From: Roseicyclus sp041163945
GTDB lineage: Bacteria; Pseudomonadota; Alphaproteobacteria; Rhodobacterales; Rhodobacteraceae
Direction of reading: 5' to 3'
DNA: 16,608 bases
Assembly (NCBI GenBank): GCA_041163945.1
Contig: JBEAQJ010000032.1
Span: 1-16,608 of the forward strand
In this document: positions 6,468-13,087 of the stretch, in pieces
Layout of the letters: every line of letters starts with the position of its first letter
Position numbering within the stretch: position 1 is the first letter of the stretch
Translations under genes and position numbers: made by a program
Notes under the pieces: generated by a model
Seen by the model: only the letters and a program-made list of their open reading frames with translations
Database searches by the model: none
What the model was told of the DNA's origin: nothing

Positions 6468-7390
6468 ACGCCCAGACACCAGCGCAGGATTGCCTTTTGC
6501 GCGTGCAGCCGGTTTTCCGCCTCGTCGAAGACCACCGATTGCGGACCATCCATCACGGCGTCGGTGACTTCCTCGTTCCGATGCGCGGGCAGGCAATGCA
6601 TGAACAGCGCATCGGGCTTGGCGTGGGCCATCAGCGCCTCGTTCACCTGGTAAGGGCGCAGCTGGTTGTGGCGGCGTTCGCGGGTGGTCTGGCTGTCATG
6701 CATGGAAATCCAAGTGTCGGTCACGACCAGATCGGCCCCCGCAACTGCGCGGACCGGGTCGCGTTCGATCGCGACGGCTGCGCCCTTGGCGCGCGCCTGG
6801 TCGAGAAAGACACGCTCGGGGTCGAGCGTTTCGGGCCCCGAAAAGGTCAGGTCGAAACCGAACTGCCCCGCGGCATGGGCGAAGCTTGCGAAGACATTGT
6901 TGCCATCGCCACACCAGGTGACCTTTTTGCCCGCGATCGGGCCGCGGTGTTCCTCGAAGGTCAGGATGTCGGCCATGATCTGGCAAGGATGGGTGCGGTT
7001 TGTCAGGCCGTTGATTACCGGCACGCTGGCGTGATCGGCCATTTCCAACAGCACATCCTCCTCATAGGTGCGCAGCATGATCAGGTCGACATAGCGCGAC
7101 AGCACGCGCGCGGTGTCGGCGATGGTTTCGCCATGGCCAAGCTGCATCTCCGATCCGGTCAGCACCATGGTCTGCCCGCCCATCTGGCGCACGCCGACGT
7201 CAAAGGAGACCCGCGTGCGGGTCGACGGCTTTTCGAAGATCAGCGCCACCATTCGGCCCGCCAGCGGCTGGTCGTCATCGGGGGCGCCCCTGGGGCGGTC
7301 GGCCCGTGCGCGTTTCATGGCTGCGGCTTGATCGATCATCGCGCGCAGCGCGCCGGGGTCGGTCTTGTTGATGTCGAGGAAATGGGGCAT
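6464..7390 (-). CDS. argF: Ornithine carbamoyltransferase
   Basis: A 308-residue anabolic ornithine carbamoyltransferase that makes citrulline from ornithine and carbamoyl phosphate. The carbamoyl-phosphate motif STRTR is at 56-60, HPCQ at 134-137 and the ornithine-binding HCLPAHR at 265-271; DTWISM (225-230) is the ornithine-loop region. Length fits the family. The ATG is at 7388-7390. Immediately upstream lie a GC hairpin and an intergenic repeat that separate it from argD (81 bases). argD-argF adjacency points to arginine biosynthesis rather than the arginine deiminase route. The stop TGA (6464-6466) overlaps the GTG start of the downstream transporter gene. Confidence 0.97.
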   Translation of the reverse strand: MPHFLDINKTDPGALRAMIDQAAAMKRARADRPRGAPDDDQPLAGRMVALIFEKPSTRTRVSFDVGVRQMGGQTMVLTGSEMQLGHGETIADTARVLSRYVDLIMLRTYEEDVLLEMADHASVPVINGLTNRTHPCQIMADILTFEEHRGPIAGKKVTWCGDGNNVFASFAHAAGQFGFDLTFSGPETLDPERVFLDQARAKGAAVAIERDPVRAVAGADLVVTDTWISMHDSQTTRERRHNQLRPYQVNEALMAHAKPDALFMHCLPAHRNEEVTDAVMDGPQSVVFDEAENRLHAQKAILRWCLGV

Positions 7391-7418
7391 CGGCGGGCCT
7401 TTCGGCTTGGGGGCGGCG

Positions 7419-7438
7419 CCGGGGGGCCAGCCCCCCGG
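7419..7438. other. Strong GC hairpin between argD and argF
   Basis: CCGGGGGG (7419-7426) pairs perfectly with CCCCCCGG (7431-7438) around a CCAG loop: an 8-bp all-GC stem. No U-tract follows in the argD-to-argF direction, so it is more likely an mRNA-stability or partial attenuation element than a full terminator. It is the hairpin part of the adjacent intergenic repeat. Confidence 0.6.
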
Positions 7439-7469
7439 ACCCCCCGGAGTATTTGCAAAGCAAAGATGG
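7419..7469 (+). repeat. Rhodobacterales-type intergenic repeat, copy 1
   Basis: A GC-only hairpin (7419-7438) is followed by a conserved tail at 7441-7469 that begins CCCCCGGAGTATTTGC and ends AAAGCAAAGATGG. The 29-base tail matches the second copy (8766-8794, opposite strand) at 28 of 29 positions. It ends two bases short of the argD stop codon. Hairpin plus CCCCCGGAGTATTT tail is, from memory, a dispersed intergenic element in Rhodobacterales genomes; it is too short to code for anything. Confidence 0.75.
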
Positions 7470-7471
7470 GG

Positions 7472-8662
7472 TCAGGCTGCCGCGATCTTTCGGCTGAGGG
7501 CGCTGGCGGCGGCGTCAAGGCGCGTGACGCCTTGGGTGATTTCGTCTTCCGTTATGGTCAGCGCCGGCAAGATGCGCACAACATTGTCGCCCGCAGGCAC
7601 GGTCAGGATTTGCGCGTCGTAGCCGGCGGCCACGACATCGGTGTTGGTGGCGCGACATTTCAGCCCCAGCATCAGCCCCGATCCGCGCACGGATTCGAAG
7701 ATGTCGGGATGGGCCGCGACAAGGCCTTCGAGCTTCTGGCGCAGCAGTCCCGCTTTTTTGCGGACATCCTCCAGAAAGCCGGGCTTGGTGATTTCATCCA
7801 TCACCGCCGCCCCCACGGCACAGCCCAAAGGGTTGCCGCCATAGGTCGATCCATGCGTGCCTGCCGTCATGCCGCGCGCGGCCTGTTCGGTCGCCAAAAG
7901 CGCACCCAGCGGATAGCCGCCCCCGATGCCCTTGGCGACCATCATGATGTCGGGGGTGATCCCTGCCCATTCATGGGCGAAAAGCCGGCCCGTCCGCCCC
8001 ACGCCGCACTGGATCTCATCAAATATCAGCAAAAGCCCGTATTGGTCGCACAGATCGCGCAAGCCCTTGAGGCATGCGTCCGGAAGCGGCCGTATGCCAC
8101 TTTCGCCCTGCACCGGCTCGACCATGATGGCCCCCACATCCGGCGCGCCGGCCGCTTCGCGCAGCGCCGCGTGATCACCGAAGGGCAGTTGCCGAAAACC
8201 GGGCAGAAGGGGCCCGAACCCCTTGGTCAGCTTTTCCGATCCGGCCGCCGAGATCGCGGCGATCGAGCGGCCGTGGAACGCGCCTTCGAAGGTCAGGATC
8301 GTGGTGCGTTCGGGCGTGTCGCTGTCATACCAGTACTTGCGCGCCATCTTCACGGCCAGTTCGGTCGCCTCGGTGCCGGAATTGCAGAAAAACACGGTAT
8401 CGGCAAAGCTGTGTTCAACCAGCCGCTCGGCCAGCGCCTCTTGCTGGGGCACGGTGTAAAGGTTCGAGGTGTGCCACAACGCGCCCGCCTGATCGGTCAG
8501 CGCCTTGATCAGCCTCGGGTGCCCATGGCCCAGTGACATCACCGCGATGCCCGATCCGAAATCCAGAAAGCGTCGGCCATCCGCCTCGACCATCCACGAA
8601 CCTTCGCCTTTCACGAAGGACAGCTTGGCGCGGTTGTAGCTGGGCAGGACAGGCGAAATCAT
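7472..8662 (-). CDS. argD: Acetylornithine aminotransferase
   Basis: A 396-residue class III PLP-dependent aminotransferase converting N-acetylglutamate semialdehyde to N-acetylornithine. Family motifs are SGTEA (95-99), the PLP-ring aspartate in FDEIQCGVGRTG (214-225, D215) and the Schiff-base lysine in VAKGIGGGYPLGA (K244). The chosen start, ATG at 8660-8662, gives the family-typical MISPVLPSYNR and has GGAG at -10 to -7. An in-frame ATG at 8681-8683 (MSATETEMISP) lacks a good ribosome-binding site and would sit about 4 bases from the start point of the best promoter candidate. A frame even further upstream is less likely. A succinylornithine or GABA aminotransferase role is possible biochemically, but adjacency to argF supports ArgD. 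Confidence 0.95.
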   Translation of the reverse strand: MISPVLPSYNRAKLSFVKGEGSWMVEADGRRFLDFGSGIAVMSLGHGHPRLIKALTDQAGALWHTSNLYTVPQQEALAERLVEHSFADTVFFCNSGTEATELAVKMARKYWYDSDTPERTTILTFEGAFHGRSIAAISAAGSEKLTKGFGPLLPGFRQLPFGDHAALREAAGAPDVGAIMVEPVQGESGIRPLPDACLKGLRDLCDQYGLLLIFDEIQCGVGRTGRLFAHEWAGITPDIMMVAKGIGGGYPLGALLATEQAARGMTAGTHGSTYGGNPLGCAVGAAVMDEITKPGFLEDVRKKAGLLRQKLEGLVAAHPDIFESVRGSGLMLGLKCRATNTDVVAAGYDAQILTVPAGDNVVRILPALTITEDEITQGVTRLDAAASALSRKIAAA

Positions 8663-8692
8663 CTCCGTCTCCGTTGCGGACATCAAAGAACC

Positions 8693-8721
8693 TGCATCGC
8701 GCAGCGTTGCGCGCAAGTCAA
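8693..8721 (-). promoter_or_regulatory. Weak candidate argD promoter
   Basis: On the minus strand TTGACT (8716-8721) is a strong -35 match, followed after 17 bases by GATGCA (8693-8698), a poor -10. Transcription would start near 8687, leaving a 25-base leader to the ATG at 8662. The -35 is convincing, the -10 is not. Confidence 0.3.
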
Positions 8722-8765
8722 TTCATCCCAGCGCCGCGCAGGCCCCTTTGCGCCCGGCGATCCTG

Positions 8766-8822
8766 CCATCTTTGCTTTGAAAATACTCCGGGGGAGGCCG
8801 CAGGCCGGGGGCAGAGCCCCCG
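8766..8822 (-). repeat. Rhodobacterales-type intergenic repeat, copy 2
   Basis: Read on the minus strand, this starts 5 bases after the metF stop with a hairpin CGGGGG-ctctg-CCCCCG (8806-8822), then GGCC-tgc-GGCC (8796-8806), then the conserved tail (8766-8794) that begins CCCCCGGAGTATTTTC and ends AAAGCAAAGATGG. The tail differs from copy 1 at one base. The two copies have opposite orientation, with their AAAGATGG ends both pointing at argD. Confidence 0.75.
8796..8822 (-). terminator. Possible metF transcription terminator or 3' stabilising hairpin
   Basis: Directly after the metF stop, a 6-bp GC stem (8806-8811 with 8817-8822, loop of 5) and a 4-bp GGCC stem abut each other, followed about 10 bases later by TATTTT. 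The U-run is short and distant, so termination would be inefficient; the element is also part of the dispersed repeat. Confidence 0.4.
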
Positions 8823-8827
8823 TGCCG

Positions 8828-9694
8828 TCAGGCCACTTGCGAAAGTGCTGCCTTGGGCGCCACCCCCAGCGCGGCGCAAACATCCCGCGTCAGATCGGGG
8901 GCGTTGAGCGTGTAGAAATGGAGATCTTCCACCCCGCCCGCGATCAGTTCGCTGCACAACTCGGCCGCAAGTGCCGTCGACAACAAGGTTTCGCGGCCAT
9001 CGCGGATCGCCTTGTCATAGGCATCATCAAGCCAGGCCGGGATCGCCGTGCCGCAGGTTTCGGCGAATTTGCGCACGCCCGCCCAGTTCTGGATCGGCAG
9101 GATGCCGGGAATGATCGGGGCGCTGATGCCCGCCGCCGCGCAGGCATCGCGAAAGCGAAAGAAGGTCTTGGCCTCGAAAAAGAACTGCGTGATGGCCGAA
9201 CCTGCGCCTGCGTCGATCTTGCGTTTCAGAAAATCGACGCAGTCCTGCAGCGTCTGGGCTTCGGGGTGCGGGTCGGGGTAGGCCCCCACGCGCAGGTGAA
9301 ACTTGCCGGTCTGGGCCAGTGCGGCGATCAGTTCGATGGAGCTGGCAAAGCCCTGCGGGTGCGGGGTGAAGCGGCCCTGACCCTTGGGCGGATCGCCGCG
9401 AAGCGCCACGATCTGCCGCACGCCGGCGGCGGCATAGCTTTCGGCGATGTCCAGCGTTTCGGTCCGTGTGGCATCCACACAGGTCAGATGCGCGGCGACC
9501 GGCACGCCGGTATGGGCATGGATGGTTTTGACCGCGTCATGGGTCAGCGCCCGTGTGGTGCCGCCCGCCCCATAGGTCACCGACACGAATTCCGGCCCGA
9601 GCGGCGAAAGAACGCCCAGCGTTTCCCACAGCCGAAACGAGGCCTCGAGCGACTTGGGCGGGAAGAATTCGAAGGAAACACGAGGCGCGGCCAT
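8828..9694 (-). CDS. metF: 5,10-methylenetetrahydrofolate reductase
   Basis: A 288-residue flavin enzyme that reduces 5,10-methylene-THF to 5-methyl-THF for methionine synthesis. FEFFPPK (8-14) with the catalytic glutamate, SVTYGAGGTTR, AAHLTC, ALRGDPP, and TQFFFEAKTFFRFRD followed by PIIPGILPIQN are all family signatures in the right order. Length matches short bacterial MetF without the regulatory domain. The ATG at 9692-9694 gives MAAPRVSFEFFPP; the frame is open much further upstream but that part is non-homologous and would run through the divergent regulator gene. The ribosome-binding site is weak (GGATG). It is divergently placed from a MetR-like regulator over 93 bases, the classical arrangement for homocysteine-responsive control. 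Confidence 0.97.
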   Translation of the reverse strand: MAAPRVSFEFFPPKSLEASFRLWETLGVLSPLGPEFVSVTYGAGGTTRALTHDAVKTIHAHTGVPVAAHLTCVDATRTETLDIAESYAAAGVRQIVALRGDPPKGQGRFTPHPQGFASSIELIAALAQTGKFHLRVGAYPDPHPEAQTLQDCVDFLKRKIDAGAGSAITQFFFEAKTFFRFRDACAAAGISAPIIPGILPIQNWAGVRKFAETCGTAIPAWLDDAYDKAIRDGRETLLSTALAAELCSELIAGGVEDLHFYTLNAPDLTRDVCAALGVAPKAALSQVA

Positions 9695-9727
9695 GATACA
9701 TCCAATGCTTGATCTGGTGGCCCAGCA

Positions 9728-9753
9728 TGTCGCATAGAATGACAATTGCGACA
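9728..9753. promoter_or_regulatory. Candidate regulator-binding inverted repeat between metF and metR
   Basis: TGTCGCA (9728-9734) and TGCGACA (9747-9753) are perfect 7-bp arms separated by 12 bases, so the arm centres are 19 bases apart, about two helical turns. This geometry suits a dimeric LysR-type protein. The classical enterobacterial MetR site TGAA-N5-TTCA is not found as such. A second, weaker pair, TCATA (9757-9761) and TATGA (9776-9780), lies closer to metR and could be an autoregulatory site. Confidence 0.45.
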
Positions 9754-9787
9754 AATTCATAATCTTCAACATCAATATGAGTCGGAC

Positions 9788-10693
9788 ATGCATCTTGAGT
9801 TCCGCCACCTGCGCACGATCAAGGCCATCCACGAAGAGGGTGGGCTGGCGCGGGCGGCCGCCCGGCTGCACATCACGCAAAGCGCGCTCAGCCACCAGAT
9901 CAAGGGGCTGGAGGATCAGGCGGGGCTGGAATTGTTCGTGCGTCGCGCCAAGCCGATGAAGCTGTCGCCGGCCGGTCTGAAACTGTTGCGGCTGGCCGAG
10001 GATGTGCTGCCGCGCATTGCCGCGCTCGAGGAAGAATTCCTGTCGCTGCGCAAGGGCAGAACGGGGCGTTTGCACATCGCCATCGAATGTCACGCCTGTT
10101 TCGATTGGCTCTTGCCGGTGCTGGAAGCCTTTCGCCAATCCTGGCCCGATATCGATGTCGACATCCGGCCCGGGCTGCAATTCGAAGCGTTGCCGGCGCT
10201 CTTGCGCGAAGAGGTGGATCTGGTGGTATCGTCCGATCCCGAAAAGCTGGCAGGGGTCGATTTCACGCCGCTGTTTGATTACGAACCGGTGTTTGTCTGT
10301 GCCGCCGATCATCCGCTGGCGGCAAAACCCTGGATCGATGCGGTGGATTTCGCCGATCAGGCGTTGATCACCTATCCGGTGGAACGTGCCCGGCTGGATG
10401 TCTTTTCACAGCTGCTGTTTGCCGCCGGGGTTGAACCGAAATCGATCCGCCAGGTGGAATTGTCGGCGGTGATCTTGCTTTTGGTGGCCTCGGGGCGGGG
10501 GGTGGCGGTCCTGCCTGATTGGGTGGTGCGCGACAGCGCCAAGCACCCGTCGCTTGTCACGCGGCGGCTGACCGAACAGGGCATCACCCGGCGCCTTTAT
10601 GGCGCGACCCGCACCGAAGACAGCGCAAAGCCGTTCATGGCGCAGATGCTGAAACTTTGCCGCAGTGAACCGCCCAAGCTGCAACGGCGATGA
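9788..10693 (+). CDS. metR: LysR-family regulator, probable MetR
   Basis: A 301-residue LysR-type regulator. The N-terminal winged helix-turn-helix is MHLEFRHLRTIKAIHEEGGLARAAARLHITQSALSHQIKGLE (1-42; shown in parts in the family as HLRTI, AARLHITQSALS, HQIKGLE). The linker helix follows and then a substrate-binding domain from about residue 92 (LHIAIECHACFDWLLPVLE), where the ECH-CFDWL sequence is characteristic of MetR. MetR uses homocysteine as coactivator and controls metE, metF and related genes. The ATG at 9788 is chosen over an in-frame ATG 14 codons upstream (9746) because MHLEFRHLRTI is the family start and the longer version would place codons across the inverted repeat. It overlaps the downstream phosphodiesterase gene by ATGA. 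Confidence 0.9.
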   Translation: MHLEFRHLRTIKAIHEEGGLARAAARLHITQSALSHQIKGLEDQAGLELFVRRAKPMKLSPAGLKLLRLAEDVLPRIAALEEEFLSLRKGRTGRLHIAIECHACFDWLLPVLEAFRQSWPDIDVDIRPGLQFEALPALLREEVDLVVSSDPEKLAGVDFTPLFDYEPVFVCAADHPLAAKPWIDAVDFADQALITYPVERARLDVFSQLLFAAGVEPKSIRQVELSAVILLLVASGRGVAVLPDWVVRDSAKHPSLVTRRLTEQGITRRLYGATRTEDSAKPFMAQMLKLCRSEPPKLQRR

Positions 10694-11466
10694 CCGCGCG
10701 CCATCCGTTCCTGGACCATCCCCGACCCTTGGCCGTGGCGCATCGGGGCGGGGCGCTGGAGGCCGAGGAAAACACCCTGTCCGCGATCCGGCACGCGGTC
10801 GGTTTGGGCTATAGCCATGTCGAGATCGATGTGCGCGCAACCCGTGATGGGGTGGCGGTGGTTCACCATGACCCGACGCTTGCGCGCATGACGGGCGACC
10901 CGCGTGCCATCGCCGATCTGGATTGGGCCGACCTGGCCGGTATCCGCACCTGGGGCGGTGCGGCGATCCCGCGGGCCGATGAAATCCTGGCCGCGTTTCC
11001 CGATCTTTGTATCACCTTCGAGCTGAAATGCGACCGTGTGGCCGGGCCCTTGGCGGAAGTGATCCGCCGCGGCGATGCGCTGGGGCGGGTGTGCGTGGGG
11101 GCGTTTTCGGCGGCCCGCACGGCGGCGATGCGTGCCTTGCTGGGCCCGGGCCTGTGCTGGTCGCCCGCCCATGCCCGGGTGGCGGCGTTGTGGCTGGCCG
11201 GGTGGGGCCTGCCCATGCCGGATCCGGGTGTCGCGCTGGTGCAGCTGCCGCCCAGCTTCCGCGGTATTCCGGTGGTCACGCCGCGCCTGTTGGGCGCCGC
11301 AGCGCGGCGCGGGGTCGATGTGCAGGTCTGGACCATCAATGATCCCGACCAGATGGCGCGGTATCTGGACATGGGCGTGGGCGCGATCATGACCGACCGG
11401 CCGCGGGTGCTGCGCGATCTGATGCTGGCGCGTGGGCAATGGCACGGGGGTGGCGCCCCCGCGTAG
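10690..11466 (+). CDS. Glycerophosphodiester phosphodiesterase
   Basis: A 258-residue cytoplasmic GDPD-family TIM-barrel enzyme that hydrolyses glycerophosphodiesters such as glycerophosphocholine to glycerol-3-phosphate and an alcohol. Visible catalytic features are AHRGG (17-21, H18 and R19), EENT (26-29, in place of the usual PENT), EIDVRATRDG (45-54) with metal ligands E45 and D47, VVHHDPTL with the second histidine (H60), and FELK (110-113). VWTIND and GAIMTDRP near the C-terminus are typical family endings. No signal peptide, so it is UgpQ-like rather than a periplasmic GlpQ. Its ATG (10690) overlaps the metR stop as ATGA, implying cotranscription, although a functional link to MetR is not obvious. 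Substrate unknown; Pcs 1.6 kb downstream makes glycerophosphocholine an attractive guess. Confidence 0.92.
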   Translation: MTARHPFLDHPRPLAVAHRGGALEAEENTLSAIRHAVGLGYSHVEIDVRATRDGVAVVHHDPTLARMTGDPRAIADLDWADLAGIRTWGGAAIPRADEILAAFPDLCITFELKCDRVAGPLAEVIRRGDALGRVCVGAFSAARTAAMRALLGPGLCWSPAHARVAALWLAGWGLPMPDPGVALVQLPPSFRGIPVVTPRLLGAAARRGVDVQVWTINDPDQMARYLDMGVGAIMTDRPRVLRDLMLARGQWHGGGAPA

Positions 11467-11486
11467 TGCCGTCGCGATCAAGCGGC

Positions 11487-11515
11487 TTGGCATTCGCCGG
11501 CCCGGCGCTTATACG
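11487..11515 (+). promoter_or_regulatory. Candidate sigma70 promoter for the IMPase gene
   Basis: TTGGCA (11487-11492) and TATACG (11510-11515) are separated by exactly 17 bases. Transcription would start near 11522, about 24 bases before the ATG at 11546. This would give the inositol-monophosphatase gene its own promoter despite the upstream metR-phosphodiesterase pair. Confidence 0.5.
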
Positions 11516-11545
11516 CGCGGCTTGTTCGCACCGGAGACGATCAGC

Positions 11546-12340
11546 ATGCAGGGCAGCGCCAATCTCAACATCATGCTCAAGGCCGCCCGCAAGGCGGGGC
11601 GCAGTCTGGTCAAGGATTTCCGCGAGGTTGAAAACCTTCAGGTCTCGTCCAAGGGCCCGGGTGATTTCGTCAGCCGCGCCGATCGCGCCGCCGAGGATAT
11701 CCTGAAGGCCGAGCTGTTGGGTGCCCGTCCGAACTACGGATTTCTGGGTGAGGAAGGCACCCAGATCGCAGGCACCGACCCGACCCGGCGCTGGATCGTC
11801 GATCCCTTGGATGGCACCACGAATTTCTTGCACGGCATGCCGCATTGGGCGGTGTCGATCGCCCTGGAACACAAGGGCGAGATCGTGGCCGGCGTGGTGT
11901 ATGATCCGGCCAAGGATGAAATGTTTTATGCCGAAAAAGGGGCGGGATGTTGGTTGAACGACAGCCAGCGTTTGCGCGTGTCGGGGCGCAACAAGATGAT
12001 TGAAAGCGTCTTTGCCACCGGCGTGCCCTTCGGCGGGGCCAAGTATCTGCCTGCGACCTTGCAGGATCTGGCACGCTTGATGCCCGCCTGCGCCGGGGTG
12101 CGGCGCTGGGGATCGGCCGCGCTGGATCTGGCCTATGTGGCGGCGGGCCGTTACGAAGGCTACTGGGAACGCGGCTTGCATTCTTGGGATATCGCAGCCG
12201 GCATCTTGTTGGTGCGCGAGGCGGGCGGCCTGGTGCAGCCGATCCGCGAGGGGCAAGATCTGCTGGAGGATGGCCAGATCATCGCCGCCTCTGAGCCGAT
12301 GTTCGACAGCTTCGCCGCGATTATCCGCGACCGCGGCTAG
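11546..12340 (+). CDS. suhB: Inositol monophosphatase family protein (SuhB-like)
   Basis: A 264-residue magnesium-dependent phosphatase of the inositol-monophosphatase superfamily. The metal site is GEEG (68-71), DPLDGTTNFLHG (86-97, ligands D86 and D89) and WDIAAG (214-219, D215). Length and the N-terminal MQGSANLNIMLKAARKAGR helix fit SuhB, which hydrolyses inositol-1-phosphate and, in E. coli, also takes part in transcription antitermination of rRNA operons. A histidinol-phosphatase or CysQ role is possible within this superfamily but less likely from the motif context. The ATG at 11546 follows GGAGA (11533-11537); the frame is open 38 codons upstream, overlapping the phosphodiesterase gene, with no homology there. 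Its stop overlaps the convergent pcs stop in CTAG (12337-12340). Confidence 0.9.
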   Translation: MQGSANLNIMLKAARKAGRSLVKDFREVENLQVSSKGPGDFVSRADRAAEDILKAELLGARPNYGFLGEEGTQIAGTDPTRRWIVDPLDGTTNFLHGMPHWAVSIALEHKGEIVAGVVYDPAKDEMFYAEKGAGCWLNDSQRLRVSGRNKMIESVFATGVPFGGAKYLPATLQDLARLMPACAGVRRWGSAALDLAYVAAGRYEGYWERGLHSWDIAAGILLVREAGGLVQPIREGQDLLEDGQIIAASEPMFDSFAAIIRDRG

Positions 12341-13023
12341 CCGCGCGCCGGGATCACCTGCTGCACGATGCCCGCCAGCAGCAGATAGATCGAGCTGGCC
12401 GTCACCACCGCCGTCAGGGCCGGGTTCGACGCGAAATCCAGCGCCGCGGCCAATGCGATCGATGCCGTCCAGATCAGCGCGATGGGCAGCGTCAGCCACC
12501 GCCAGCGCGCCGTGCGAACGGGGTGGACGAACTTCAGGTTCAGGAACTGGGCCACGCACAGCGCAACGACCAGCGCCAGGATGATCTCCCAAGGTGGCAA
12601 GATCACCAACAGTGCCAGCGCGACCATGTTCCAGCAGGCCGGAAAACCGCGAAAGCTTTTGTCGGCGGTCTTCATGCGCGTATCCGCGAAATAGAGCGCC
12701 GAGGCGAAAGGGATCAGCAAGACCACGATCCAGCCCGACCAGCCCGGCAACAGCCCCGACCCGTAAAGCGCGTAGGCGGGGATCATCACATAGGTCAGGA
12801 AATCCACGATCAGGTCCAAAAGCACCCCATCGATGACCGGGGCGTTTTCGGTCACCGCATAGCGGCGTGCCAAGGGCCCGTCGATGCCGTCAACCACGAA
12901 GGCGACGGTCAGCCAGATGGTCATCATCGCCCAGTCATGCTGTGCCGTGGCCAGCAGCGCCAGCATGGCCAGCGACGCGCCAAGCGCGGTGAACAGATGG
13001 ACGCTGTAAGCCCGAATTCGCAT
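12337..13023 (-). CDS. pcs: Phosphatidylcholine synthase
   Basis: A 228-residue inner-membrane CDP-alcohol phosphatidyltransferase making phosphatidylcholine directly from CDP-diacylglycerol and choline. The signature DG-x2-AR-x12-G-x3-D-x3-D is complete: D48, G49, A52, R53, G66, D70, D74. The x12 spacing is the form associated with Pcs rather than the x8 form of most family members. About eight hydrophobic helices are visible. The frame also allows a GTG start at 13060-13062 (13 residues longer, MVAKRARTLHLEQ), but that has no ribosome-binding sequence, whereas the ATG at 13021-13023 follows TGGAA and gives MRIRAYSVHLFTALG, the usual family N-terminus. It lies 60 bases downstream of xerC on the same strand and converges on suhB with overlapping stops. 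Confidence 0.94.
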   Translation of the reverse strand: MRIRAYSVHLFTALGASLAMLALLATAQHDWAMMTIWLTVAFVVDGIDGPLARRYAVTENAPVIDGVLLDLIVDFLTYVMIPAYALYGSGLLPGWSGWIVVLLIPFASALYFADTRMKTADKSFRGFPACWNMVALALLVILPPWEIILALVVALCVAQFLNLKFVHPVRTARWRWLTLPIALIWTASIALAAALDFASNPALTAVVTASSIYLLLAGIVQQVIPARG

Positions 13024-13065
13024 CTGTTCCAGATGCAGCGTTCTGGCGCGCTTGGCAACCACAGA

Positions 13066-13087
13066 TGTGACGTTTTTGTGACGTCAC
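13066..13087. promoter_or_regulatory. Palindrome and phased direct repeat between xerC and pcs
   Basis: GTGACGTCAC (13078-13087) is a perfect 10-bp palindrome that contains the xerC stop codon. TGTGACGT occurs at 13066-13073 and again at 13077-13084, a direct repeat with an 11-base period. This lies just upstream of pcs on its strand and could be an operator, or a small hairpin at the xerC end. No regulator is known to me for it. Confidence 0.35.

Noticed and set aside
6395..8536. A 713-codon open frame on the plus strand antisense to argF and argD
   Set aside because: Its translation has no recognisable family and is rich in His, Arg, Gly and Gln as expected from reading the complement of GC-rich genes; the minus strand holds two unmistakable enzymes.
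9779..9783. A GANTC site (GAGTC) just before metR, a possible CcrM/GcrA target
   Set aside because: A GANTC site occurs about once per 256 bases by chance and only one is seen here, so it does not indicate GcrA control.
9695..10312. Upstream extension of the metF frame by about 206 codons
   Set aside because: It would run antisense through metR; MetF homology starts at the ATG at 9692-9694.
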